48,924 bases of DNA from an uncultured Eubacterium sp. (GTDB lineage Bacteria; Bacillota; Clostridia; Lachnospirales; Lachnospiraceae): positions 1 to 48,924 of the forward strand of contig CAMDYG010000020.1 in assembly GCA_945910225.1 (NCBI GenBank). Direction: 5' to 3'. The notes beneath the pieces are model-generated. The model was not told the DNA's origin. It did not search any database and saw only the letters and a program-made list of their open reading frames with translations. Positions within the stretch are counted from its first letter, which is position 1. Every line of letters begins with the position of its first letter. A program made the translations under genes and the position numbers. Shown piece by piece: positions 33,852-42,583 of the stretch.

Positions 33852-35222
33852 ATGAAATATGATGTAATTATTATTGGAGCAGGACCTGGTGGAATATTCT
33901 CTGCTTATGAGCTTATGAAGAAATCACCAGAAACAAGAGTTGCTGTATTCGAGGAAGGCAATACATTAGAGAAGAGAAAATGTCCTATAGACGGCAAGAA
34001 GGTTAAATCATGTATCAAATGTCCAACATGTGCAATTATGAACGGATTTGGCGGTGCTGGTGCATTTTCAGATGGTAAATACAATATAACTAATGATTTC
34101 GGTGGAACTCTTTATGAATATATTGGCAGGGATCAGGCAATCGACCTGATGAAGTATGTTGATACAATCAACACATCACATGGTGGTGAAGAGACTCACA
34201 TGTATTCGACAGCAGGCACTAAGTTCAAGACTTTATGTATGCAGAACAAGTTGAAGCTCCTTGATGCTTCAGTAAGACATCTTGGAACAGACATTAACTA
34301 TGTTGTTCTTGAGAATATGTACAATGAGATTAAGGATCATATAGACTTCTACTTTAACACGCCTGTAAGCAACATTGAGGTGATTGATGGAGGTTACAGA
34401 GTATTCTATAAGGACGAGTACATGGATTGTGACAAATGTATTGTTTCCGTTGGACGAAGCGGAAGCAAATGGATTGAGAAGGTCTGTCAGGATCTTGAGA
34501 TTCCAACTAAATCCAATCGTGTTGATATAGGTGTCAGGGTTGAACTTCCGGCAGTTATATTTGCACATCTTACAGATGAACTGTACGAAAGCAAGATTGT
34601 ATACAGAACAGAGAAATTCGAGGATCTTGTTAGAACATTCTGTATGAATCCTAATGGAATCGTAGTTAATGAGAACACTAACGGAATTGTGACAGTTAAC
34701 GGACATAGCTACGAAGGTGCTGAGAAGCAGACAGAGAATACCAACTTTGCGCTTCTTGTTGCAAAGCATTTTTCAGAACCATTCAAGGACAGTAATGGAT
34801 ATGGTGAAAGTATTGCAAGGCTTTCCAACATGCTTGGCGGTGGCGTTATTGTTCAGAGATTCGGCGACCTTATGAGAGGAAGAAGAAGTACAGAGAAGCG
34901 AATTGAGGAGGGACTTGTAAAGCCTACTCTTGCTGCTACTCCGGGTGATTTAAGTCTTGTACTTCCGAAGAGAATACTTGATGGAATTATAGAGATGATC
35001 TATGCACTTGATAAGATTGCACCAGGAACTGCCAATGACGATACTCTTCTGTATGGCGTTGAGGTTAAGTTCTATAACATGGAAGTTGAGATTGACAACA
35101 ATCTTGAGACAAGATATAAGGGGTTATATATAATTGGAGACGGAAGCGGAGTTACACATTCATTATCACATGCTTCTGCCAGCGGTGTATATGTTGCAAG
35201 AAAGATTATAGAAGAAATGTAA
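33852..35222 (+). CDS. NAD(P)/FAD-dependent oxidoreductase (COG2509-type dehydrogenase)
   Basis: A 456-residue flavoprotein. The N-terminal dinucleotide fold is DVIIIGAGPGGIFSAYELMK with the acidic VAVFEEG strand end. A Cys-rich stretch follows (KRKCPIDGKKVKSCIKCPTC), then GFGGAGAFSDGKYN, typical of COG2509 proteins. The second FAD motif is near the C-terminus: LYIIGDGSGVTHSLSHASAS. The four Cys (KCP...SCIKCPTC) may bind a metal or cluster. GTAGGAGGATAA precedes the ATG. The substrate is unknown. It is flanked by the divergent bcp gene and a terminator, so it seems monocistronic. Confidence 0.9.
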   Translation: MKYDVIIIGAGPGGIFSAYELMKKSPETRVAVFEEGNTLEKRKCPIDGKKVKSCIKCPTCAIMNGFGGAGAFSDGKYNITNDFGGTLYEYIGRDQAIDLMKYVDTINTSHGGEETHMYSTAGTKFKTLCMQNKLKLLDASVRHLGTDINYVVLENMYNEIKDHIDFYFNTPVSNIEVIDGGYRVFYKDEYMDCDKCIVSVGRSGSKWIEKVCQDLEIPTKSNRVDIGVRVELPAVIFAHLTDELYESKIVYRTEKFEDLVRTFCMNPNGIVVNENTNGIVTVNGHSYEGAEKQTENTNFALLVAKHFSEPFKDSNGYGESIARLSNMLGGGVIVQRFGDLMRGRRSTEKRIEEGLVKPTLAATPGDLSLVLPKRILDGIIEMIYALDKIAPGTANDDTLLYGVEVKFYNMEVEIDNNLETRYKGLYIIGDGSGVTHSLSHASASGVYVARKIIEEM

Positions 35223-35227
35223 TTACT

Positions 35228-35267
35228 AAAAGGGCACTGTCAGATTATTTCCGGCAGTGCCCTTTTT
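35228..35267 (+). terminator. Rho-independent terminator after the FAD dehydrogenase
   Basis: AAAAGGGCACTG pairs with CAGTGCCCTTTT around a short loop, followed by T. Confidence 0.95.
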
Positions 35268-35335
35268 AGCTGTTCTAGGCTATTATTAGCTACTTTTTGC
35301 AGTAATATAAGAATGAATTTTTACAATATTTTATT

Positions 35336-36862
35336 TTATTGAATTGAAAGAAAGCTTGTTATGCAGTAAAGTGTCTGTCCATTATAGACAACTCTTGACC
35401 ACCCCTGTTCAGTATTATAACCAGTTCTGGTAAGCATCTCTCCATTTTTAACAGTTGCAACGACAACAGAATCTTCATCGGTTACACTAGGTTTGCTTCT
35501 GAGATTGAGTTCTTCTTTAGGAGTTACAGTATCATTACAGTCAGTGAACTTGGTATTAAAGCCTGTAGTAGTGCTTTCAGTTGCCTTAGGTGTAAGGTCT
35601 GTAGTCAGATAACTTGTAACAGCGTATACAGTCTGACCATTATAAGTAAGTCTTGACCAGCCGCTGCTGCTTGTACCGGTTCTGGCAACAGTTTCTCCAT
35701 TAACAAGAGTAGCAATTACAGAAGAGTCAGTATCCTGGCTAGGCTTATCGCGCAGTCTTACTTCGTCTTTGGCTGTAACAGTATCATTCACAGATGAAAA
35801 AGACATATTAGCCTCGACATCAGGACTTGCTGCAGCTGCGGTTTCCCCACTAAGGGAGCTGTTACTTTCAGAATATCCAAAATACGCAACATTAATATCT
35901 ACATTTGAATTAATACCGGACACTGTGCCTTGATTAGTGTACTGCCACATGCTGCATATTCCAGTATAAGATGTTGAGGCAGTTGAAGGGTAAGGTGTGG
36001 ATGGATACTGGGCAACCCACATCTTGAAAGAACCCTCAAGGCTTGCAGTATTCCACTGGCTGTTGTTGGTAAGCTCAGAGGATGCAGCATAGAACATAGG
36101 TGTGTACCCTTTATCATATATTTCCTGCAAAAAGGCTTTGGCTACAGTTGTTCTTTCAGCCTTAGTCATACTCTTCTGCCTGCTTTCAGATGTGTTAAAT
36201 CCTTCGCAGTCAAAAGCAACAGGATAAGTTATGCTGTAATCCGCTATGAATTCAGCGACCCAGTCAGCTTCTTCAATTGCTTCAGACTCATTAACTGCTG
36301 ATGAGAAGAAATATGCACCAACTTTGATTCCATTGGCAGCTGCCTGTTGCATATTGTATCTGGCATTAGTATCAGCATAGATGACACCAGTTTTCTGTGC
36401 TCTGTAGCCAACTCTTATCATTGCAAAATCAACGCCGGACGAAGCAACCTGAGTCCAGTCAATAGTGCCCTGAAACTTAGAAACATCAATTCCTATAGTA
36501 ACATCAGATGTCTCATTACTGTTATTAGAAAGGACAACAGATGCTCCATTGCCGGCGCCCTGATTCATGGAGCCATCATCTTCTGAATATTGCGGATCCT
36601 GTTCTTTTTCTTCATCTGAAGCAAGTGTATTATTACCATCAGCATCTGTAGGACTGACAGAGGAAGTTTCTTCAGATATTGATACATCAGCATTGCTCTT
36701 TTTATCTTTGTGTCCCAATATAATAATGGAAGTTATTATAATCGCAATAATTGCAATGGATATGATTACAATAACAGGAAGTAGTCTTTTCCAGTTAATA
36801 TGTTCATTATCATCAATGTAACCTAGTTCATCATCATTTCCAGATTCAAAAAAATTGTGCAT
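35336..36862 (-). CDS. Membrane-anchored GH25 lysozyme with two SH3-like repeats
   Basis: A cell-wall hydrolase of 508 residues. A cytoplasmic N-terminus of about 25 residues and one membrane segment (LLPVIVIISIAIIAIIITSI) precede an acidic Ser/Thr-rich linker. The GH25 domain (residues about 120-330) shows IGIDVSKFQGTIDW, FAMIRVGYR, AYFFSSAVNESEAIEEADW, VAFDCEGF with the catalytic acids, and SMWQYTNQGTVSGINSNVDI. Two bacterial SH3-like repeats follow (NDTVTAKDEVRLRDKPSQDT ... and NDTVTPKEELNLRSKPSVTD ...), probably binding the wall. It lies 14 bases behind the rhomboid protease gene on the same strand, so it may be a partner or a substrate of it; that is inference. Confidence 0.93.
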   Translation of the reverse strand: MHNFFESGNDDELGYIDDNEHINWKRLLPVIVIISIAIIAIIITSIIILGHKDKKSNADVSISEETSSVSPTDADGNNTLASDEEKEQDPQYSEDDGSMNQGAGNGASVVLSNNSNETSDVTIGIDVSKFQGTIDWTQVASSGVDFAMIRVGYRAQKTGVIYADTNARYNMQQAAANGIKVGAYFFSSAVNESEAIEEADWVAEFIADYSITYPVAFDCEGFNTSESRQKSMTKAERTTVAKAFLQEIYDKGYTPMFYAASSELTNNSQWNTASLEGSFKMWVAQYPSTPYPSTASTSYTGICSMWQYTNQGTVSGINSNVDINVAYFGYSESNSSLSGETAAAASPDVEANMSFSSVNDTVTAKDEVRLRDKPSQDTDSSVIATLVNGETVARTGTSSSGWSRLTYNGQTVYAVTSYLTTDLTPKATESTTTGFNTKFTDCNDTVTPKEELNLRSKPSVTDEDSVVVATVKNGEMLTRTGYNTEQGWSRVVYNGQTLYCITSFLSIQ

Positions 36863-36876
36863 ATACTCTCCTCCAT

Positions 36877-38034
36877 TTATTCAAAGTAGTCCTGACATAA
36901 ATAATTAAACAGTAATGAAGCACTATTGGTATCCATGGTCGTACCATTAAGAGCCATGTAATTAATAGTCAATTCATCGGGATTGTCTGTATAGGAAAAT
37001 TGTATCATAAGCGAAGAATTAACATTATTATATGTGACTTTGCCAGTGAATTCGACAACCTTAACATTGTCTGATGTGGTAAATATAGTCCATTCGGGAT
37101 CTGAACATTTATTATCAAGACATTCACCGAATGTAACACTCTGGTTTTCAAATATACGTTCATTCTTAACAGTATCAATTCTCCAGTCCTGCATCTGGCT
37201 TGCCTTAGTTCCTATACCGGCGCTTCTGATGCCAACAAAGCATATAATAATAGTAAGAACAACAGCTATGACTGTTGTAGCTGTATTGTCCATTATATCT
37301 TCAGATTTGTTACATGTAAGGACAAATACAAGAATTCCTCCGCATATGCCTCCGCCAAGATGTCCAAGAATATCAACATTAGCACCATTAGAAATGATTG
37401 CATAGATTATGATAAATGCTATGGATATAATCACATTAGTTTTCTTAGAGTCAGTTTTATCGCTGAAGCTTATAAAGAAAGCAGCACACATTACACCAAA
37501 TATTGCACCCGATGCACCTGCAGCAAAACGGATTACGTCAGGATGAAGCATATGTGATACATATACAGATGTAAGTCCTGATGCTATTCCTGACACAAAA
37601 TATATAATTGCTGTTCTTAAAGAACCAATGCGGGGTTCAAGAGATGAACCAAATGCAAAGAGAGCAATCATATTATTAACAAAATGTGTAACATTAGCAT
37701 GAAGAAACATATAAGACAGAATTCGTATATATTCTTTATTATTATGAATATATTCATAATTAAGTCCACCTGTATCAAAATGGTTATTGTTAGCTATTAT
37801 ACACATAATGCCAGCAATGAAATTAGCAAGTATTATTATGATTACAACTGGCATTTTGGATAGTCTGATATCAGAATATCGTTTTTTTCCAGGACGTTTA
37901 AAATCTGATGAATTAACTTTATCAGGACTTATTTCGTATATTTCGTCTTCAAGATTAAGATCATCCCCAGGGTATCTGTTCTGGTAATTGATTCCAGAAC
38001 TTTCAGCATAATTGATCTGGTTGTTTGTCTCCAT
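36877..38034 (-). CDS. Rhomboid-family intramembrane serine protease
   Basis: A 385-residue membrane protein. A hydrophilic N-terminus of 60 residues precedes a six-segment rhomboid core: the loop motif LHANVTHFVNNMIALFAFGS, then LEPRIGSLRT, the active-site Ser175 in AAGASGAIFGV, and the partner His225 in DILGHLGGGICGG. An extra segment (VIAVVLTIIICFVGI) is followed by a soluble C-terminal domain of about 110 residues of unknown type. It should cut membrane proteins within or near their segment. The lysozyme gene follows 14 bases downstream, and its product has a single N-terminal membrane segment, the kind rhomboids cleave. Confidence 0.92.
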   Translation of the reverse strand: METNNQINYAESSGINYQNRYPGDDLNLEDEIYEISPDKVNSSDFKRPGKKRYSDIRLSKMPVVIIIILANFIAGIMCIIANNNHFDTGGLNYEYIHNNKEYIRILSYMFLHANVTHFVNNMIALFAFGSSLEPRIGSLRTAIIYFVSGIASGLTSVYVSHMLHPDVIRFAAGASGAIFGVMCAAFFISFSDKTDSKKTNVIISIAFIIIYAIISNGANVDILGHLGGGICGGILVFVLTCNKSEDIMDNTATTVIAVVLTIIICFVGIRSAGIGTKASQMQDWRIDTVKNERIFENQSVTFGECLDNKCSDPEWTIFTTSDNVKVVEFTGKVTYNNVNSSLMIQFSYTDNPDELTINYMALNGTTMDTNSASLLFNYLCQDYFE

Positions 38035-38127
38035 AGATTATCCCCTTAAAAATTATATATTCCACTCTACAAAAAAGAAATTCAGCATACAGCCAAATTT
38101 CTTTTTATTATAACATATAAGTCAATA

Positions 38128-38625
38128 TTAACGAATCTTAAGCTGGGCCTTAAAAAGAATTTTTTGTTCATTGATAACTTTTGCTTTAATGTTACCATTA
38201 TGTTCATTAACAATAGCTTTTGCAATTGACAAACCGAGACCAAAACCTGTCACATTGGCAGCTGTTTCATCAGCACGATAGAATCTGTCAAACATTCTTT
38301 CTGTCATCTTTTTATCAACGTGTTTAACATCATTAATTACTTTGATGTTAATATAATTGCCAGAAGCTGACATGCTGAATGAAATATTACCATTTTCAGT
38401 ACTGTATTTGAAAGCATTGTCTAATCTTAAGATCTTAAGGGCAGTTATTCCATCCATTACAGGCATCATTATATCCATAATGACAAGGTCATAAATGTCC
38501 TTTTTAAGGTATTCTAAGGCAAGCTTTCCATTTTCTACACAGTCAACGGCATAATTGTTCTTTTGTAATATAGTTGATACGGCTCTTGATAACGAGCGTT
38601 CATCTTCTACTAATAATATTCTCAT
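38128..38625 (-). pseudogene. Response regulator fused in frame to a histidine kinase ATPase domain (two-component pair collapsed by deletion)
   Basis: The first 70 residues are an OmpR-type receiver (MRILLVEDERSLSRAVSTIL, phospho-Asp in DLVIMDIMMPVMDGITALKI). After LKILR the sequence becomes the C-terminus of a sensor kinase: LDNAFKYS (N-box), FDRFYRADET (F-box) and GFGLGLSIAKAIVNEHNG (G-box). The rest of the receiver, the DNA-binding domain, and the kinase's sensor and His domains are missing. The frame is kept. The junction holds a tandem 8-base repeat (ATCTTAAG twice, 38424-38439, plus strand). Without the His domain or DNA-binding domain normal signalling is impossible, so I call it a pseudogene; an intact 165-residue product could still be made. 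Confidence 0.85.
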
Positions 38626-38854
38626 AGCATTTCCTCGCTTGTTTTAATTAAGTATATCATTCAGGATTTCTTTAAGTCCATAGTATTATTTTTATATACA
38701 ATAATTTAATAAACATAGTTAAAATGAACCTTAAATTCAGATGATTTATGTTTTTATAATAATAAAATGCTGATAATATTTGATATTTGCCAATATAATG
38801 ATAAAATACATTTTGGTAAAATGCTATAATTAAATATAACGGAGGCAGATTATT

Positions 38855-40024
38855 ATGGATTCGACATTAAGAAGAACATGGGCAGAGATAGATATGGACG
38901 CATTAGCGCATAATTATAAGACATTAAGAGAAAGAATCGGCGATAAGGTTAAATTCCTTGGAGTTGTTAAAGCAGATGCTTATGGACATGGTTCTGTTCA
39001 GGTAAGCAGACTTTTACAGGAACTAGGAGCAGATTATCTTGCAGTAAGCAGCATTGATGAGGCTGTTGAATTAAGACATAATGGAATAACAATGCCAATA
39101 CTTATTCTTGGTCATACGCCTAAGGAAGAAGTATCTGAGCTTATTAAGAATAATATAACACAGGCAGTAACCTGCAAGGCAAAGGCGCTTGAATATAGTG
39201 AAGAAGCCGTCAAATGTGGTGGTACATTAAAGATTCATATAAAAGTAGATACAGGTATGTCCAGACTAGGCTATCTGTGTGATGGGGACTATTTTGACAG
39301 CGGTGTTGAAGGAATATGTGAGGGATGTTCTCTTCCCGGACTTGATGCAGAAGGAATATTTACGCATTTTGCAGTGTCTGATGAACCCGGCGAGGAATGT
39401 AAGGCATATACAAACCATCAGTTTGAATTATTTACCAGTGTAATTGATGCAGTGGAGAAGAATCTTGGAAAGAAATTTAAGATAAGACACTGTGCTAACA
39501 CAGGAGCAGTTGCAAAATATCCGGAAACATGGCTTGATATGGTAAGACCAGGATTGTTGTTATATGGTTATAGTGATTTTGCCAAAGAACTTAATCTTAA
39601 GCCAGTAATGTCTCTTAAGACAAGCGTAAGTACTATCAAGACTTACCCGGCAGGAACAGCAATAAGCTATGGTGGAATATATAAGACCGACAGGAAGACA
39701 AGAATGGGAGTTGTTCCTTATGGATATGCTGATGGCTATTTCAGATGTCTTTCTAACAGATATGAATTAATGACAAAGGAAGGTCTGGTGCCACAAAGAG
39801 GAAAGATATGCATGGATATGTGCATGATAGATCTTACTGACAAAATGAATGTTGATGTTGGCAGTGAAATTGAGATATTTGGAAAGAAGAATCCTATAGA
39901 GCACATGGCAGAGCTTGCCGGTACAATACCTTATGAAATTACATGTGCAGTAAGTAAACGTGTTCCAAGATTATATTTAAGGAATGGTAAGGTTTATGAG
40001 AAAGAATTATTATTACGAGGATAG
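38855..40024 (+). CDS. alr: Alanine racemase
   Basis: A PLP enzyme that makes D-alanine for peptidoglycan. The PLP lysine is Lys39 in VVKADAYGHG and the second catalytic base is Tyr272 in AISYGGIYKT. Other family blocks: HIKVDTGMSRLGY, GIFTHFA, VRPGLLLYGY and ICMDMCMIDLT. Length (389) is normal. GGAGG lies 11 bases before the ATG, slightly long. A TATAAT at 38825 may be the -10 box. The gene after it starts 4 bases past its stop, so alr is the first gene of an operon with a TAXI binding protein, a GltS symporter and a small protein. Confidence 0.95.
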   Translation: MDSTLRRTWAEIDMDALAHNYKTLRERIGDKVKFLGVVKADAYGHGSVQVSRLLQELGADYLAVSSIDEAVELRHNGITMPILILGHTPKEEVSELIKNNITQAVTCKAKALEYSEEAVKCGGTLKIHIKVDTGMSRLGYLCDGDYFDSGVEGICEGCSLPGLDAEGIFTHFAVSDEPGEECKAYTNHQFELFTSVIDAVEKNLGKKFKIRHCANTGAVAKYPETWLDMVRPGLLLYGYSDFAKELNLKPVMSLKTSVSTIKTYPAGTAISYGGIYKTDRKTRMGVVPYGYADGYFRCLSNRYELMTKEGLVPQRGKICMDMCMIDLTDKMNVDVGSEIEIFGKKNPIEHMAELAGTIPYEITCAVSKRVPRLYLRNGKVYEKELLLRG

Positions 40025-40028
40025 ATAA

Positions 40029-40988
40029 ATGAAGAAAATATTGTGTATACTACTCTCCTGCCTGGCAGTCTTTATGACAGGCTGTGGTGGGCATAACAAG
40101 AATATAAGATTCGGAGCAGCTGATATTGGAGGTATGTATTATGAATTTGCCGGTGCATTTACACAGCTTGCCAATAAAGATATTGAAGGCTATTCATTTG
40201 AAACTAAAACAACAGCGGGTTCAGTTGCGAATTTAAGACTTATATCTGATGGATATATAGAACTTGCTATTGTTCAGGCAGATCTTTTAAGTGATGCATA
40301 TAATGGAACTGGTGCATTTTCTGATAAAAAGTACCAGAAAGGATATAAAGCAGTAGCTTCTCTTTATACTGAAGGGTGCCAGATTGTTGTAAGAAAAGAT
40401 TCCGGAATTGAGAACATAGATGATCTGATTAATAAAAAAGTTAGCATTGGAGCTGGGGAATCAGGAACAGAAAAGAATGCTGAACAGATATTAAAGATGA
40501 GCGGAATAACAGATGAACTTATTACAAAAGTTAATATGGATTATACAGAAGCTGCAAAAGAGCTTGAAGCTGGTGAAATTGATGCATTTTTCTGTACTGC
40601 AGGAACGTGCACAGGTGTTATTGAACATCTTGCAAAGCAGTGTGATATTGATCTTATAAGCCTTGATGATAAATGCATAGATAAAATATTGTCAGCGTAT
40701 AAGTTATGTGAAAAGTATGTAATACCAGCCGGAACATACACAGGAATTGATCATGATGTTGTTACTATAGGAGTTAAGGCTGTTCTTATAGCTGAGTCAT
40801 CATTATCAGATGATCTTGTTGAGGCGGTTACAAGGACATTATTTAATCATATAAGCGATTTTCAATATTCTACTTCACTTGATATTGTACTGAATTCTGA
40901 AAATGCGGTTAAAGGTGTTGACATTCCATTTCATAAGGGTGCGGCCAGGTATTATTCTGGTCAGGGAATTAATGTTCTGACAGAATAA
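40029..40988 (+). CDS. TAXI-type solute-binding lipoprotein
   Basis: A secreted lipoprotein of 319 residues: signal MKKILCILLSCLAVFMTGC, lipidated Cys19. The mature part is a TAXI-family (TRAP-associated) binding protein: IRFGAADIGGMYYEFAGAFT, TTAGSVANLRLISDGYIELA, IVQADLLSDAYNG, then VSIGAGESGTEKNAEQIL and AFFCTAGTCTGVIEHLA. TAXI proteins usually serve a fused TRAP permease (DctQM), and glutamate or 2-oxoglutarate are known ligands. Here no TRAP permease is present; the next gene, 41 bases on, is a GltS glutamate symporter. Whether the protein feeds GltS is untested. Confidence 0.88.
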   Translation: MKKILCILLSCLAVFMTGCGGHNKNIRFGAADIGGMYYEFAGAFTQLANKDIEGYSFETKTTAGSVANLRLISDGYIELAIVQADLLSDAYNGTGAFSDKKYQKGYKAVASLYTEGCQIVVRKDSGIENIDDLINKKVSIGAGESGTEKNAEQILKMSGITDELITKVNMDYTEAAKELEAGEIDAFFCTAGTCTGVIEHLAKQCDIDLISLDDKCIDKILSAYKLCEKYVIPAGTYTGIDHDVVTIGVKAVLIAESSLSDDLVEAVTRTLFNHISDFQYSTSLDIVLNSENAVKGVDIPFHKGAARYYSGQGINVLTE

Positions 40989-41029
40989 TATATAAGTTAG
41001 ATTACATGCGATAAAATGGAGAAATATTG

Positions 41030-42223
41030 ATGAAGGTTCAGTTAGATATGTATCAGACGCTTGCAATTGCTGTACTTGTACTGCTTTTGGGAAGCTATTT
41101 ACGAAAGAAAATCAAATTCCTGGAGAGATTCTGTATACCTGCTCCTGTTGTTGGAGGATTACTGTTTGCTATATTTACATGTGTATGCTATGTAACAGGT
41201 ATATTGGAATTTTCTTTTGATGACACACTTAAGGAAGTATGTATGGTATTTTTCTTTACTTCTGTAGGTTTTCAGGCAAATCTTAAAGTACTGAAAAAAG
41301 GTGGAAAATCAATGGCGATTTTTCTGGGACTTGTTATAGTACTTATATTTACACAGAATTGTGTAGCTGTTGGATTATCAAAGGTACTTGGATTGAATTC
41401 TCTTATTGGAATGTGTACTGGTTCTATCCCGATGGTTGGAGGTCATGGTACTGCCGGTGCATTTGGTCCGGTATTAGAGGATTTTAATGTAAAAGGTGCA
41501 ACGACAATCTGTACGGCTGCAGCTACATTTGGACTTATTTTTGGAAGTCTTGTTGGAGGTCCGTTAGGCAAGAGACTTATTGAGAAAAAGGATTTGCTAT
41601 CTACAGCTATTCCTGAAGATGACAGTCTGCTTGTTGAAGATGAAAAGAAGCATGAAAGACATTCAAGAATGTACGCTTCTGCTGTATTTCAGCTTATAAT
41701 TGCCATAGGAATTGGAACGATATTTTCATGGGCGTTAACTAAGACTGGATTAACATTTCCAATATATATAGGAGCAATGATTGCAGCAGCCCTTATGCGT
41801 AATATTGCTGAATATGCGGGAAAAGGAAAGCTCGTTATACACATGGGTGAGATTAATGATCTTGGCGGTATATGCTTATCATTATTCTTAGGTATGGCTA
41901 TGATTACCTTGAAGTTATGGCAGCTGGCTTCACTTGCTCTTCCACTTGTTATACTTCTTGGAGCCCAGGTAGTAGTTATTGTTTTATTCACATATTTTGT
42001 TGTATTTAATGTTATGGGAAGAGATTATGATGCGGCAGTACTTGTTGCCGGAACATGTGGTTTTGGTATGGGAGCAACACCTAATGCCATGGCTAATATG
42101 CAGGCTGTATGTGACAAATATGTTCCATCAGTTAAGGCTTATCTTCTTATACCACTTATAGGAAGTCTTTTTGCAGATTTCCTTAACAGTCTTGTTATTA
42201 CATTCTTTATCAATATATTATAG
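41030..42223 (+). CDS. gltS: Sodium/glutamate symporter
   Basis: A GltS-family (ESS) transporter of 397 residues with about 10-12 membrane segments in two inverted halves. Family blocks: FCIPAPVVGGLLFAI, FFFTSVGFQANLKVLKKGGK, MVGGHGTAGAFGP and the matching second-half CGFGMGATPNAMANMQAV. It imports L-glutamate with Na+. The ATG at 41030 follows GGAG by 8 bases; a TTG one codon upstream is less likely. It sits in the operon alr, TAXI lipoprotein, gltS, small protein. Note that alr makes a D-amino acid and that a binding protein is adjacent, unusual partners for GltS. Confidence 0.93.
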   Translation: MKVQLDMYQTLAIAVLVLLLGSYLRKKIKFLERFCIPAPVVGGLLFAIFTCVCYVTGILEFSFDDTLKEVCMVFFFTSVGFQANLKVLKKGGKSMAIFLGLVIVLIFTQNCVAVGLSKVLGLNSLIGMCTGSIPMVGGHGTAGAFGPVLEDFNVKGATTICTAAATFGLIFGSLVGGPLGKRLIEKKDLLSTAIPEDDSLLVEDEKKHERHSRMYASAVFQLIIAIGIGTIFSWALTKTGLTFPIYIGAMIAAALMRNIAEYAGKGKLVIHMGEINDLGGICLSLFLGMAMITLKLWQLASLALPLVILLGAQVVVIVLFTYFVVFNVMGRDYDAAVLVAGTCGFGMGATPNAMANMQAVCDKYVPSVKAYLLIPLIGSLFADFLNSLVITFFINIL

Positions 42224-42243
42224 TATTCAGAGGAGATAATTAT

Positions 42244-42483
42244 ATGTTTAATATATTCAAAAGAGTTAAGAATAAAGTTAATACAACGAAGAAAGATTAT
42301 AATCTGTCTTATGATAATCTTGCTATTCCAGAGATTCACAAGGCAGATTCAGAAAATGAAGATGATGATGTAGATATTTCATCAGATATGCTGGATGGTG
42401 CTGATAATGAAAAGCCTCATGTTACATATGACAGCGTGGCAGTTCCAGAAGTGCATTTTAGAAAAAATAAAAAAGAACAATAA
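42244..42483 (+). CDS. Small acidic protein with a duplicated YDxxAxPExH motif
   Basis: I do not recognise this 79-residue protein. It has a basic start (MFNIFKRVKNKVNTTKKD), then the motif YDNLAIPEIH, an acidic stretch (ENEDDDVDISSDM), and a second copy YDSVAVPEVH, ending in a basic tail. No signal peptide or membrane segment is seen. GAGGAG lies 8 bases before the ATG. It begins 20 bases after gltS and ends before a terminator, so it is the last gene of the alr operon. A role as a partner of the transporter is possible but only suggested by position. Confidence 0.65.
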   Translation: MFNIFKRVKNKVNTTKKDYNLSYDNLAIPEIHKADSENEDDDVDISSDMLDGADNEKPHVTYDSVAVPEVHFRKNKKEQ

Positions 42484-42518
42484 ATGATTGGATAATAAAA
42501 TAATAGAATAATAAAAAT

Positions 42519-42578
42519 ATGGCTGGCAGTAAAGAGATTTACATCTATGATGTGTATTCTCTTTACGCCAGCCATTTT
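42519..42578. terminator. Bidirectional terminator
   Basis: ATGGCTGGC-GTAAAGAGA pairs with TCTCTTTAC-GCCAGCCAT (one bulged A), with T-rich sequence on the plus side. It lies between the converging alr operon and the minus-strand CheX-REC gene and probably serves both. Confidence 0.9.
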
Positions 42579-42583
42579 AATTA

